A stretch of DNA of 64,000 bases from assembly GCA_038326325.1 (NCBI GenBank), contig JBBQJW010000012.1:1-64000 (forward strand), read 5' to 3'. Position numbers and translations under genes: made by a program. Below are positions 44,483 through 54,990 of the stretch, piece after piece. Source of the DNA: UBA10324 sp038326325 (GTDB taxonomy: Bacteria; Bacteroidota; Bacteroidia; Chitinophagales; UBA10324). Under the pieces are notes generated by a model, which saw only the letters and a list, made by a program, of their open reading frames with translations, had not been told where the DNA came from and did not search any database. Numbering within the stretch: position 1 is the first letter of the stretch; every line of letters starts with the position of its first letter.

Positions 44483-45384
44483 GATTGTGTTGAAGTTACT
44501 TGTTGAATAAATATTTCGTTGAGGGAAGGTAGAATTTCATTGAAGCCAATGACATTGCAATCCTGATTGATTAGGGTGCGAAGCAAATCTTTCGGTTGTG
44601 CGTCATCTGCAATTTTCACAATCATTTCGTGATCGGTTGTTGATTGAACTTTGAAACGAAAATCATTCATTGTTGGTGCACTGCCTTCATACCGAACAGA
44701 AAAATTATGCTGGCGAAATCTTCTGCGCACTTCATCCACTTTTCCATCAAGAATAACTTTTCCTTTATTGTACAACACAATGCTTTCGCAAATTTCTTCG
44801 ACCTGTTCCATACGATGAGTGGAGAAAATTATTGTTGCCCCTTCATCACGCAGCCGCATAATTTCATTTTTAATTAAATCGGCATTCACAGGATCTAATC
44901 CACTGAAAGGTTCATCAAGAATTATCAATTTCGGTTCGTGAACGACTGTACTTACGAATTGAATTTTCTGGCCCATTCCCTTAGATAACTCTTCCACTTT
45001 TTTGTTCCACCAATCTTTAATGTTTAACCGATCCATCCATTCAAAAACTTTTTTCTTCGCATCTTTTGCTGAAAGACCTTTCAATTGCGCGAGGTAAACC
45101 AACTGCTCCCACACTTTCATCTTTTTGTATAATCCGCGCTCCTCAGGCATGTAACCCATAAGCGATGTGTGATTGCGTTTAAGTAATTCATTTCCGAAAA
45201 GCACCTGTCCACTGTCGGGCATAATGATGCTTGTAATCATTCTAATGGTTGTGGTTTTTCCTGAGCCATTCGGACCCAGCATTCCGAAGATGCTTTTTTC
45301 CGGAACAGTGAATGACACATCATCCACTGCCGCGGTTTTCAAATAAACTTTCCGAAGGTTTTTGATTTCAACAATATTTGACAT
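44479..45384 (-). CDS. ABC transporter ATP-binding protein (NatA-like)
   Basis: 301 residues. Complete nucleotide-binding domain: Walker A GPNGSGKTTTIRM (~38-50), the signature LSKGMGQKIQFV, Walker B LIILDEPFSGLDP and the switch His in FSTHRMEQVEE. The last ~80 residues form the regulatory extension common in CcmA/NatA exporters. It pairs with the overlapping permease downstream. The exported substrate is unknown. Divergent from the giant T9SS gene. Confidence 0.95.
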   Translation of the reverse strand: MSNIVEIKNLRKVYLKTAAVDDVSFTVPEKSIFGMLGPNGSGKTTTIRMITSIIMPDSGQVLFGNELLKRNHTSLMGYMPEERGLYKKMKVWEQLVYLAQLKGLSAKDAKKKVFEWMDRLNIKDWWNKKVEELSKGMGQKIQFVSTVVHEPKLIILDEPFSGLDPVNADLIKNEIMRLRDEGATIIFSTHRMEQVEEICESIVLYNKGKVILDGKVDEVRRRFRQHNFSVRYEGSAPTMNDFRFKVQSTTDHEMIVKIADDAQPKDLLRTLINQDCNVIGFNEILPSLNEIFIQQVTSTQS

Positions 45385-45529
45385 AATGTGTTTTACAAAT
45401 GAAGTTGCGAATGTAATAATTCACCAACATCAGAATGATAGGTCATACTCCGTTTCGCTGCATGTATCTTTTTATGGGGTGTTTATTAACATTTTCGTAA
45501 CTTTCAGCCCCCAAAAGGATTACCCAAAT

Positions 45530-48500
45530 TTGAAAAGAATTTTACTCGTCTTTTTATTTTCAGTTTTCCCTATCTGTTTATTTGCGCAGACAGGAGTTCC
45601 GTTGCAGCAAAAGGTTTATAATTTCTATACTTTTTCTACTGATATTAAATCAAATTTAATTGCACTTGATTCTTTTTCGAATGATAAATCTCATCCTGAA
45701 TTTGGAGTTCTTCCATACAATGCAGGATGCAGGGATTGTTTTGAAATTTTAGAAAAGCGAAAAGAAGACGAACGATATTTTTTATTGAATGGGAAAGAGG
45801 GAAAGGAATTTGCCATTCAGAAATCATTTACACCAATGCATTATAAAGATGCTAATGGAAACTGGATAACTATTGATCCAAGAATAAAAAAAGTAAACGA
45901 AAAATATTTTAATGCAATGCAACAACCATTTCCTGTAGAGATGGATTTAGAAAATGGATTTACAAGTTTACAGGGATTGAAGAAAATATTCTTTAACAAG
46001 AATGTGAGAATGTATGGCTTAGATGCAAGCGCTGAGTTGAATGAACTACAATCATCAAATAAAGTTTTTTTTACATCGGGAGATGATGGAATTGAGCAGC
46101 GGAATTTTCTTCCTGGTGTTTATCGTCAATTAATTGCTGATAGGGGAAGTATTGAAACAAATTATGTGTTACAACACAAACCTGAAATTTCAGATAAAGC
46201 AAAATGGTTGGTGATTGAAGATGAATGGACATTGCCTGAAAATTATTCTCTAAAAAATGCTGATGAAGGATACACAACTCCCAATGGAATTTGGATTGGA
46301 GATTTAGTTGTATTGAATGAATCAGGAAAAGAAGAATTCAGAATTTCAACACCTGTTTTGTATGACAGTAATTTTGAAAATGACGACAAATCAATTTCTC
46401 CAGTAATCGGATATAAAATTGAAAAAGTAAATCAGGATTGGAAGCTTAAGTTGATGGTTTCATCTGCATGGTTAAATGATGCTGAAAGAGATTTTCCGGT
46501 TACCATTGACCCGACAGTATCTGTAACAGGCAGCTATGTTTCTGCAGTTTATGGTGGAAGCGGCTATGCAAATAACTCGTGGGGAAATGGAAGTTGCGGT
46601 TATCCAATCAATATAAATTTTCCTGCTAATGCTACTGCAAGCAATGCAGCATTCAGCGCAAGTTATTCAACAAGTAATGGTTGTTCAAATTCTTGTGTGC
46701 TGGGAGATGGCGCATTTGATATAATTGGTCCCTGTGGAAGATCTCCTGTTATGCCTAATTTTTATTGGACATGTCCTTCTAATGCACAGTTCCCTCCGTG
46801 CACAGCTTCTTCATTAGCTGAACCAGCGCTGATAGATTGTTTAACTCCTTCGTGTACTGTTACACCTGTTCAACTTACATTAAAATTAAGAAGGTCGTAT
46901 TGTGTTGGAACCGGCACATGTGATAACACCTGTATACGATTAGAACCAAACTCATTTAGTGTAACACTTTATGGAATAACTGTACAGAGTTCTGTAACAT
47001 CTTCTACCGGTTCATTTAATGTTTGCTCAGGGTTTCCATTAACTTATACGGCACATCCGCTCTATGGAGTTCCACCCTATACTTTTGTTTGGAACCCGGG
47101 AGGGTTTACGGGCTCACCTGTTACATATAATCCAACAGTTAACACAACCTATACTTTGATTACAACTGATGCCTGCGGAAACACAGTTCAGTCGCAATCA
47201 CTTGCATTTATTTTGCCTTCATCAACTGCAACTTTCACAACAACAAGCCCAATATGCATCACACAAAATGCTGCGTTTACTTATACAGGAAATGGAGTTG
47301 CTGCGACAACCTATCTGTGGAATTTTAATGATCCCGGTTCAGGAGCAAGCAATACTTCAACTTTGCAAAATCCAACCCATACATTTTCTGCCCCCGGATT
47401 TTACAATGTTTCTTTAGTGGCTACTCGAGGAACTTGCGTTTCTGCACCTTACATACAATCAATATTTGTAAGCCCTCAACCCACTGCTTCATTTACAGTT
47501 TCGTCTCCGATTTGTTTAAGCCAAGCTGTAACACTTTCCTATTCCGGAAATGCTCCTGCAGGCGCTACATATAATTGGAATTTTGGCGGGGGAATTATTA
47601 TCAGTGGAAGCGGGCAAGGACCTTATGACATTCAATGGAATATTTCAGGCAATCACACTGTTACACTTCAGGTTGTTGTTGGAATTTGCACATCACCAAC
47701 ATTCAGTCAGGTAATACAGGTGCTGAATCCACCAACGGCAACCATCAATGTTGTTTCTCAGGTTTGTGAGGGACAAAACTGTTTAATTACTTATACCGGA
47801 AATGGCGGAGCTGCGGCAACATACAATTGGAATTTTAGCGGGGGAACAATTATTTCAGGAAGTAATGGTGGTCCTTATCAAATAAGTTGGGCAACAGCCG
47901 GAACATATACTGTAACACTTTCAGTTACCAAAAACGGTTGCATAACAATAGCAACTCCGCAAACTGTTACAGTTAACCCAATTCCAACTTCTTTGTTTAC
48001 TTTAAACCCGATTTCGGTTTGTGTAGGAAGTAACTGCACTGTAACCTATACAGGCTCAGCAAGCGCAGCTGCAACTTATACATGGATTTTCGGAACTGGG
48101 GCTACAATTGTTAGCGGTACAGGATTAGGACCTTATCAGATTAACTGGAATACTTCAGGGATAAAAAATGTAAAACTAACAGTTACTGAAAACGGATGCA
48201 CTTCAATTCAAACAATTAATCAAATTACTGTAACACCTGGTGTTACTTCATCTTTTTCGGTTACAACACCGGTTTGTCAATTACAGAATTCGTTAATTAC
48301 TTATTCTGGAAATGCAAATGCTTCGGCTACCTATACTTGGAATTTTGGAGGAGGAATTATTGCAAGCGGAAGCGGTCAAGGGCCTTATCAGATAAATTGG
48401 TCAAACTGGGGAAATCACACAATTACACTTAGCGTTATTCAAAATGGATGTACTTCTGCGGTTACCACTCAGATTGTTCATGTTAATGTACCGCCAACAT

Positions 48501-50521
48501 CAAACATTGTTGTTGGAAGCGCATGTGAAAACGATACAACTATAATAAATTTTGGAGGTGCATGGGATCCATCAAATACTTACAACTGGAATTTTGGAGG
48601 AGGAACTGTTGTCTATGGAAATGCAGATGGTCCTTATGGAGTATTGTGGAATACGGTTGGTACCTATAATGTTTCTTTAACTGTTACACTTAATGGATGC
48701 GTTTCAGCCTTAACAACAGTTCCGGTAACAGTTTTACAGGCACCGACTTCAACATTCACAGTTGTAAGTCCTGCATGTGCCGGCGGAGCAACTGCTGTTA
48801 CATATACTGGTAATGCAAATATTCAGGCACCCTACAATTGGTATTTTGGCGGAGGGCAAATAATTAGTGGGGGAGGTGCTGGTCCATGGGTAATTTCTTA
48901 TCCAAATCCAGGTATATACATAGTCACATTAGTTGTTCAGGACTTTGGGTGCACATCAACAATGGGATCACAAACTATAACTGTAAACCCAATACCTGAT
49001 GCAAGCTTTAGCTTATCGCCATCAATTTGTGCAGATGCAAACACTACTGTAACTTATACAGGAACATCCGCAGCGAATGCAGTTTATAATTGGAATTTCG
49101 GAGGCGGTATTATTTCTACCGGAACAGGACAAGGTCCATATCAGATATACTGGAACACACCCGGAGCACATACTGTAACACTCACTGTTACTGAAGGGGG
49201 ATGTACTTCTCCCTTTGTTTCACATTCCATCGATGTACTGTATGCGCCTGTTGCCGATTTTAACACCACTTCCCCGGTATGTGCTGATAAGAATTCAACT
49301 GTAACATTTACCGGAAGTTCGAATGCAGGAGCCAACATAATTTGGGATTTTGGGACTGCAACAATTGTTTCCGGAGGCGGAACTGGACCCTATTTGCTTT
49401 CATTTCCATCGGCAGGCACTTATCCTGTTACACTTACAATTACCGACAACGGTTGTGTATCAGTAAGCACTCAGAACATAAGTGTTAACCCGGTTCAAAT
49501 ATCATCGTTTGCTGTTACACCTGTACCAGCATGTGTCAATACCGATGTAAATATTGTTTATACAGGAAGCGCAAATGGCACAGCTTTTTATGATTGGAAT
49601 TTCGGGGGAGCAATTATTTCTAATGGTAGTGGACAAGGACCCTATGATATTTTATTTGCTGACACAGGAAATTTCTTGATTTCGTTAGCTGTTACACAAG
49701 CGATTTGTACGAGTGATACAACATTTTTTACCATTCATGTAAATCCGACTCCTCTTTCTGATTTTAGTGCGGCTCCGACTTTTGCTTGCGATAATCTTGA
49801 AACCGTTTTTACAAATGTTAGCACAGGAGCAACAAATTATAATTGGGATTTCGGAGATAATTCGTCTGATACAATTGCGAATCCCACACATAATTATTTA
49901 GTTGGATTATTTAGTGTTGCATTAACATCATATAATCAATTTGGATGTTTCAATACAAAAACAATTTCGAATTATTTAAATGTGCAACCAACGCCAACAG
50001 TACAATTTACATCTGATCCTTTGGCTGGTTTGGAATTGGCATTGGACGAAAATGAATTCACTTTTGAAAACCTTACTCAAAATGGAACTTCATACTTGTG
50101 GACTTTCGGTGATGGGGATAGTAGCGGAATTATGAATCCAAATCATATTTATTCAGACACAGGAAAATTCTTTGTAACACTTATTGCATATAACGATGTA
50201 GGTTGCAGCGACTCGGTTAAACAAGGTCCTTATATAATAGTACCGGGAGCTTTTATTTTTGTTCCGAATGCGTTCACTCCAAATGGCGATGATAAAAATG
50301 AGGTGTTTAAAATTTATGGACACACCATTGCATCAACCGGACTACAAATTTTTAACAGATGGGGAGAAATGGTTTATTCAGGTGATGGATACAAGGATGG
50401 GTGGGATGGGACTTATAAGGGTAAACCACTTAACACGGGAGTATATGTTTATCGGGCATTGATTACAAAGAACAGCGGTTTAACTGTTACACTTCAGGGT
50501 GATCTTACCTTGATAAGGTAA
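45530..50521 (+). CDS. Giant PKD-repeat surface protein with T9SS type B domain
   Basis: About 1663 residues. The signal peptide begins at a TTG (LKRILLVFLFSVFP, cleavage at FAQ); the frame is open further upstream but without a signal. Order: an N-terminal module of ~310 residues (ECFEILE-like, MHYKDANGNWITIDPRI, FPVTIDP) and a Cys-rich part, shared with the next gene; a SprB-like repeat (APYTFVWNPGG type); about 12 PKD-like repeats of 75-80 residues, of which nine have YTGNAxAxYxWNFGGGxIISG and GPYxIxW; and a C-terminal FVPNAFTPNGDDKNEVFKI type B sorting domain. Predicted surface or gliding-associated adhesin. Convergent with its paralogue 34 bp away. Confidence 0.9.
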   Translation: MKRILLVFLFSVFPICLFAQTGVPLQQKVYNFYTFSTDIKSNLIALDSFSNDKSHPEFGVLPYNAGCRDCFEILEKRKEDERYFLLNGKEGKEFAIQKSFTPMHYKDANGNWITIDPRIKKVNEKYFNAMQQPFPVEMDLENGFTSLQGLKKIFFNKNVRMYGLDASAELNELQSSNKVFFTSGDDGIEQRNFLPGVYRQLIADRGSIETNYVLQHKPEISDKAKWLVIEDEWTLPENYSLKNADEGYTTPNGIWIGDLVVLNESGKEEFRISTPVLYDSNFENDDKSISPVIGYKIEKVNQDWKLKLMVSSAWLNDAERDFPVTIDPTVSVTGSYVSAVYGGSGYANNSWGNGSCGYPININFPANATASNAAFSASYSTSNGCSNSCVLGDGAFDIIGPCGRSPVMPNFYWTCPSNAQFPPCTASSLAEPALIDCLTPSCTVTPVQLTLKLRRSYCVGTGTCDNTCIRLEPNSFSVTLYGITVQSSVTSSTGSFNVCSGFPLTYTAHPLYGVPPYTFVWNPGGFTGSPVTYNPTVNTTYTLITTDACGNTVQSQSLAFILPSSTATFTTTSPICITQNAAFTYTGNGVAATTYLWNFNDPGSGASNTSTLQNPTHTFSAPGFYNVSLVATRGTCVSAPYIQSIFVSPQPTASFTVSSPICLSQAVTLSYSGNAPAGATYNWNFGGGIIISGSGQGPYDIQWNISGNHTVTLQVVVGICTSPTFSQVIQVLNPPTATINVVSQVCEGQNCLITYTGNGGAAATYNWNFSGGTIISGSNGGPYQISWATAGTYTVTLSVTKNGCITIATPQTVTVNPIPTSLFTLNPISVCVGSNCTVTYTGSASAAATYTWIFGTGATIVSGTGLGPYQINWNTSGIKNVKLTVTENGCTSIQTINQITVTPGVTSSFSVTTPVCQLQNSLITYSGNANASATYTWNFGGGIIASGSGQGPYQINWSNWGNHTITLSVIQNGCTSAVTTQIVHVNVPPTSNIVVGSACENDTTIINFGGAWDPSNTYNWNFGGGTVVYGNADGPYGVLWNTVGTYNVSLTVTLNGCVSALTTVPVTVLQAPTSTFTVVSPACAGGATAVTYTGNANIQAPYNWYFGGGQIISGGGAGPWVISYPNPGIYIVTLVVQDFGCTSTMGSQTITVNPIPDASFSLSPSICADANTTVTYTGTSAANAVYNWNFGGGIISTGTGQGPYQIYWNTPGAHTVTLTVTEGGCTSPFVSHSIDVLYAPVADFNTTSPVCADKNSTVTFTGSSNAGANIIWDFGTATIVSGGGTGPYLLSFPSAGTYPVTLTITDNGCVSVSTQNISVNPVQISSFAVTPVPACVNTDVNIVYTGSANGTAFYDWNFGGAIISNGSGQGPYDILFADTGNFLISLAVTQAICTSDTTFFTIHVNPTPLSDFSAAPTFACDNLETVFTNVSTGATNYNWDFGDNSSDTIANPTHNYLVGLFSVALTSYNQFGCFNTKTISNYLNVQPTPTVQFTSDPLAGLELALDENEFTFENLTQNGTSYLWTFGDGDSSGIMNPNHIYSDTGKFFVTLIAYNDVGCSDSVKQGPYIIVPGAFIFVPNAFTPNGDDKNEVFKIYGHTIASTGLQIFNRWGEMVYSGDGYKDGWDGTYKGKPLNTGVYVYRALITKNSGLTVTLQGDLTLIR

Positions 50522-50555
50522 TTGTTTTCGGATAAATCTTAAAATTATTTCCTGA

Positions 50556-53500
50556 TTATCGGATGAGTGTTACATCTCCTTTCAGAATGTACTTCTTACC
50601 ACTCAGCATTTTAACTTTTGCTACATACACATATACATCGGTTGAAGATTTCATGCCAAGAAAATTTCCATCCCAACCTTGTGTAACATCATTGGTTTGA
50701 AAAACCATTTCACCAACACGGTCATAAACACGAAAATCAACTTCGGCTATTGCTATTCCATATATCTTAAGTAAATCATTAGCCGCATCATTATTCGGAG
50801 TAAAGGCTGAAGGAATCCAGGGCTTGGCTTCACCATCAATTATGATCAATGGACTTTGCGCTGTATCACTGCAACCATTATTTGCAGTAGCAGTAAGTAT
50901 CACATAATACTCTCCCGATTCTGTAAAACTATGGGTTGAATTAAATGAAGTGTCTGAGGTATGATCACCAAAATTCCATTGATAAGAAGAAGCACCAATA
51001 GATGAATTTGTGAAACTGAAAAGATTGGATGAAAAAGGAAGATTACCGGGTGCGGGAGGATCCATATTAAAATATGCTATCGGGCTTGGTAAAACTGTTA
51101 CGGCAGATAATTGTAATGATGAGTCGGCGCACCCGCTTATGTTTGAAGAAACCAAAAGCACATCATAAATTCCTACAGGATAAATGTGCTGAGTTGTATT
51201 TCCGATTCCGGATGTTCCGTCACCGAAGTACCAGACAGAACTTATTCCATTTGTACTTGTGCTCTGAAAATTCACAAGCAATGGCTCGCAACCAACATTT
51301 GGAAAGACATTAAATGAAGCTGCAGGAATCGGGTCTAGAGTAAGTGTCGCAACCGCAATTCCTGCGCACCCATTTCCATCGGTGCCTGTTACAGTATAAA
51401 CAACAGAGGAGCTTGGTGTTGATGTAACAGTAGGCCCAATTGAAATGTTTAACCCCGCTGGAGGCGACCATGAATAATTAGTGGCACCGCTCGCAGTTAG
51501 TGTTACACTTCCGCCTTCACAGAATAAACCGGCATTCGGACTAATACCAATTACAGGTATTGGATTAACTGTTACAACTGCTGTAGCAGTATTCGAGCAT
51601 CCATTTCCATCAGTGCCGATTACTGTATAAGTTGTAGTAACAGCCGGAGATGCGGTTGTGTTTGATCCGATATTTGAACTTAATGCTGAGTTTGGCCCCC
51701 AGATATAAGATGAAGCTCCTGATGCAGAAATAATTCCTGATTGTCCATTGCAAATACTTACATCTGTTGCAATCACTATTGGAAGTGGGTTTACAGTGAT
51801 TGAAAAAGTTGTCGAACCCGTGCATCCATTAATATCAATTCCCAAAACAGAATAAGTAACTGTAACAGTTGGCTGGGCAGTAGTGCTGGCACTGTTTGTT
51901 GAACTTAACCCTGCTGAAGGTGACCAGGTATAAGTCTGTCCTCCTGATGCTAATAAGTTTGTGCTGCTCCCATTGCAAATTGAATTGCTTACTGCCGAGA
52001 CAGAAATATTCGCGCCTGAAATAACTGTTGTTTGTTGGGTAGATAAATTGCTGCAACCATTTGCATCTGTATAACTATAAGTAATAGTATATGGCCCACC
52101 TACACCTGCTTGTGTGGCACTAAAGGAATTTCCGTTAATTCCTGTACCGCTAAAAACTCCTCCTGCCGGATTTCCTGTTAGAATATTTACACCGGGAGCA
52201 AAACAATTTACAGTATTTAATCCGCTAAACGAAACAACTGGAAGAGAATTAACTGTTACAGTCACCTGAGAGGTGTTTGTGCAACCTTGCGATGAAGTTC
52301 CGGTTACAAAATAAGTTGTAGTTGCATTAGGTGATGCAATAGGATTTGGAATTACAGTATTACTTAATGTTGCAGATAAATTCCAGAGATAAGAATTTGC
52401 TCCGCTTGCAGTAAGTTGAACAGTATTGCTAATACAAAGAGAAGGAGCGGATGGGTTTATGATGATAGTCGGTTGAGGATTTACGGTTACAATAGAAGTG
52501 TCGAAGCCAACACATCCACCTGCATTTGTTCCCGATAGATAGTAAGTTGTTGTTGCGGTCGGTGAGGCTGTTACAGTCGTACCGGTTGAAGAACTCAGAC
52601 TTAATGATGGCGACCATACATAAGTGGCTGCGCCTGCTCCCGTAAGTGTTACATTTCCACCCGAGCAAATAGATGTGGATGATGGAGTGCTCGTAACTGT
52701 ACTCAATGCATTTATAACAACCGTTACAGTTGCTGTTCCTGTACAGCCGTTTGCTGTTCCTGTAACAGTGTAAGTCGTGTTAGCTGAAGGGGATGCTGTT
52801 ACACTTGCTCCGGTTGTGGCGGTTAAGTTTGTGCTGGGCGACCAGGTATAGGTAGCTGCGCCATTTGCAGTAAGTAAAACTGTTTGACCAGCACAGATAG
52901 ATGCAGGATTAGGATTTACAGTAATAGTTGGAGGAGGAGATACTGTTACAGGAACAACGAAAGGCTGAGATGTACAACCACCTTGTGTAACAGTTAACGA
53001 AATATTGAAATTCCCTGAAGAGTTCCATGAAACCTGATAGGGACCAGATCCGCTTCCACTAATAATTGTTCCCCCGCCAAAATTCCAATTGAATGTTGCC
53101 GTTCCGTTTGCATTTCCTGTATAAGTTATTGTGGATGATTGTCCGACACATACGGGACTTGTAACAGTGAAATTTGCTGTTGCAGTCGGAAGAATATTTA
53201 CAACAGAAATAGACTGGGCCGTATTTCCGCAAGCATCAGTAATTATTAAAGTGTAAGTAGTATTTACAACTGGATTGACTGTTACAGGAGAACCGGTTAA
53301 TCCTCCCGGATTCCAGGTATAAGTGTATGGAGCTACTCCATAAAGCGGATGCGCTGTTAAGATTGCGGGCGCACCGGCACAAACTGAGGTGCTTGATGAT
53401 GTAACAGTTCCTTGAACAGTATTTCCCTGCAAGGTAATGCTGTATGAATTTGGGTTTAAGCGAATACAGGTATTATCACAAGTCCCGGAGCCAACACAAA

Positions 53501-54878
53501 AATTTCTGAATAAACGAAGCGTAATATTTACCGGAGTTGGTGTGCATGAAGGAACTAAACAGTTTGTTAACTCATGGGCGGCATAATTTATTCCGCTGCA
53601 GGTGCCGGGTGCATTTCCTGCCGGAGGGGCACATGTCCAGAAAAAATTATTAGGCTGGGGTGAGCGACCACAAGGGCCAATTAAATCAAATGCACCTTTC
53701 GACATCCAACAAGTATTAGAGCAGCCGGTACTTGTAGAATACGATGCACTGAAAAAGCAATTTGATATTTGCGCTCCGGCAGGCATTGTTGCATTAATTG
53801 TATAACCACATCCATTGTTCGTCCATGCACCATTAGCATAACCGCTTCCACCATAAGCGGCAGAAGCATAAGCAAATGTTGCAGAGACCAATGGGTCAAC
53901 TGTTACAGGATAAATTCTGTTTTCATTTTTTAACCAGGCAGTAGAAATCAAAACTTTTAAAACCCACTTGCCATTATCATTTTCAATTTTGTAGCCAATA
54001 ATCGCGGAGGCATTTTTTCCATCAGGAATATTGGTATCATAAATAATCGGTTGATATATTCTGAAAAATTCATTTCCCGTTTCATCAATTACAACTAAAT
54101 CCCCTATCCATATTCCTTCAGGTGTAGCAAATCCATCATCAGCATATTTTATAATGAACCCATCAGGCATAGTCCAGCTATCTTCAAATACCATCCATTC
54201 TGCCTGTTCCGGAATTTCAGGTTTGTGCTGTAAAATATAATTTGCTTTTATGCTTCCCCGCTCTGCAATAAGTTGACGATAAATTCCCGGAAAGAAATTT
54301 CGTTGCTCTACACCATCATCGCCAGCTGTAAAGAATACATTGTTTGAAGAATTTTGTGCAATTGATTCTTCAGTTTTACTGAGGAAGTAAGTTTTTATAT
54401 CCTGATTGAATTGAATTTTTTTATCTGCAATCTGCAACGAAGTATATCCTTCATTCAAATTTATAACTGATGGAACAGGCTGTTGGGGTGCACTGAATAT
54501 TTTTGAACCAATCGGTTTTATTCGCGGGTCAATTGTTATCCATCTGCCATTTGCATCTTTATAATGCATTGGAGTAAATGATTTCTGGGTGAAGAATTCT
54601 CTTTCTTCAGTTCCTTCTTTCAGAAAATATCTTTCATCAGCAGTTCTTCGTTCCAGAATTTCAAAACACTCAGTACAACCGGAATTGAATGGAAGTTTCG
54701 AGAATTCGGGATGCGATTTGTCTTTTGAATATTTTGAAAGTTCTGTTGAATTAGTAATTTTTTCAGTGGTGAATGAATAAAAATTATTCACCTTAGGATC
54801 CATAGCCGATTGCGCCCGAGCATGGAAACAAAAGCATAAAAAAACAAAAATATAAAAAGCAAAAAATTTCACGAACAA
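50556..54878 (-). CDS. Giant Ig/PKD-repeat surface protein with T9SS type B domain (paralogue 2)
   Basis: 1440 residues, apparent TTG start at a hydrophobic signal (KFFAFYIFVFLCFCFHARAQ). It shares the N-terminal module with the gene at 45.5 kb: CTECFEILERRTADERYF, FTPMHYKDANGRWITIDPRI (quoted in part), VTVDPLVSATFAYASAAYGGSGYANG and the Cys-rich segment. Then come a SprB-like unit, one PKD-like unit, about seven Ig-like repeats (GAATYTWSPSTNLTATTGASV type), two PKD domains near the C-terminus and a type B sorting domain (WIPSAFTPNNDAANDLLKIY). Surface protein of unknown ligand. Tail-to-tail with the first paralogue and tandem with the third. Confidence 0.9.
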   Translation of the reverse strand: MFVKFFAFYIFVFLCFCFHARAQSAMDPKVNNFYSFTTEKITNSTELSKYSKDKSHPEFSKLPFNSGCTECFEILERRTADERYFLKEGTEEREFFTQKSFTPMHYKDANGRWITIDPRIKPIGSKIFSAPQQPVPSVINLNEGYTSLQIADKKIQFNQDIKTYFLSKTEESIAQNSSNNVFFTAGDDGVEQRNFFPGIYRQLIAERGSIKANYILQHKPEIPEQAEWMVFEDSWTMPDGFIIKYADDGFATPEGIWIGDLVVIDETGNEFFRIYQPIIYDTNIPDGKNASAIIGYKIENDNGKWVLKVLISTAWLKNENRIYPVTVDPLVSATFAYASAAYGGSGYANGAWTNNGCGYTINATMPAGAQISNCFFSASYSTSTGCSNTCWMSKGAFDLIGPCGRSPQPNNFFWTCAPPAGNAPGTCSGINYAAHELTNCLVPSCTPTPVNITLRLFRNFCVGSGTCDNTCIRLNPNSYSITLQGNTVQGTVTSSSTSVCAGAPAILTAHPLYGVAPYTYTWNPGGLTGSPVTVNPVVNTTYTLIITDACGNTAQSISVVNILPTATANFTVTSPVCVGQSSTITYTGNANGTATFNWNFGGGTIISGSGSGPYQVSWNSSGNFNISLTVTQGGCTSQPFVVPVTVSPPPTITVNPNPASICAGQTVLLTANGAATYTWSPSTNLTATTGASVTASPSANTTYTVTGTANGCTGTATVTVVINALSTVTSTPSSTSICSGGNVTLTGAGAATYVWSPSLSLSSSTGTTVTASPTATTTYYLSGTNAGGCVGFDTSIVTVNPQPTIIINPSAPSLCISNTVQLTASGANSYLWNLSATLSNTVIPNPIASPNATTTYFVTGTSSQGCTNTSQVTVTVNSLPVVSFSGLNTVNCFAPGVNILTGNPAGGVFSGTGINGNSFSATQAGVGGPYTITYSYTDANGCSNLSTQQTTVISGANISVSAVSNSICNGSSTNLLASGGQTYTWSPSAGLSSTNSASTTAQPTVTVTYSVLGIDINGCTGSTTFSITVNPLPIVIATDVSICNGQSGIISASGASSYIWGPNSALSSNIGSNTTASPAVTTTYTVIGTDGNGCSNTATAVVTVNPIPVIGISPNAGLFCEGGSVTLTASGATNYSWSPPAGLNISIGPTVTSTPSSSVVYTVTGTDGNGCAGIAVATLTLDPIPAASFNVFPNVGCEPLLVNFQSTSTNGISSVWYFGDGTSGIGNTTQHIYPVGIYDVLLVSSNISGCADSSLQLSAVTVLPSPIAYFNMDPPAPGNLPFSSNLFSFTNSSIGASSYQWNFGDHTSDTSFNSTHSFTESGEYYVILTATANNGCSDTAQSPLIIIDGEAKPWIPSAFTPNNDAANDLLKIYGIAIAEVDFRVYDRVGEMVFQTNDVTQGWDGNFLGMKSSTDVYVYVAKVKMLSGKKYILKGDVTLIR

Positions 54879-54990
54879 CTAAAACTTTAGAGTGTGAAAA
54901 ATACACAACTTTAATTCAGTAAGGTAGCAATTAACTGATTTCCTCTTACGCATTCTTACAAATAAAATCTTACTAAAAAGTATTGGGTGG

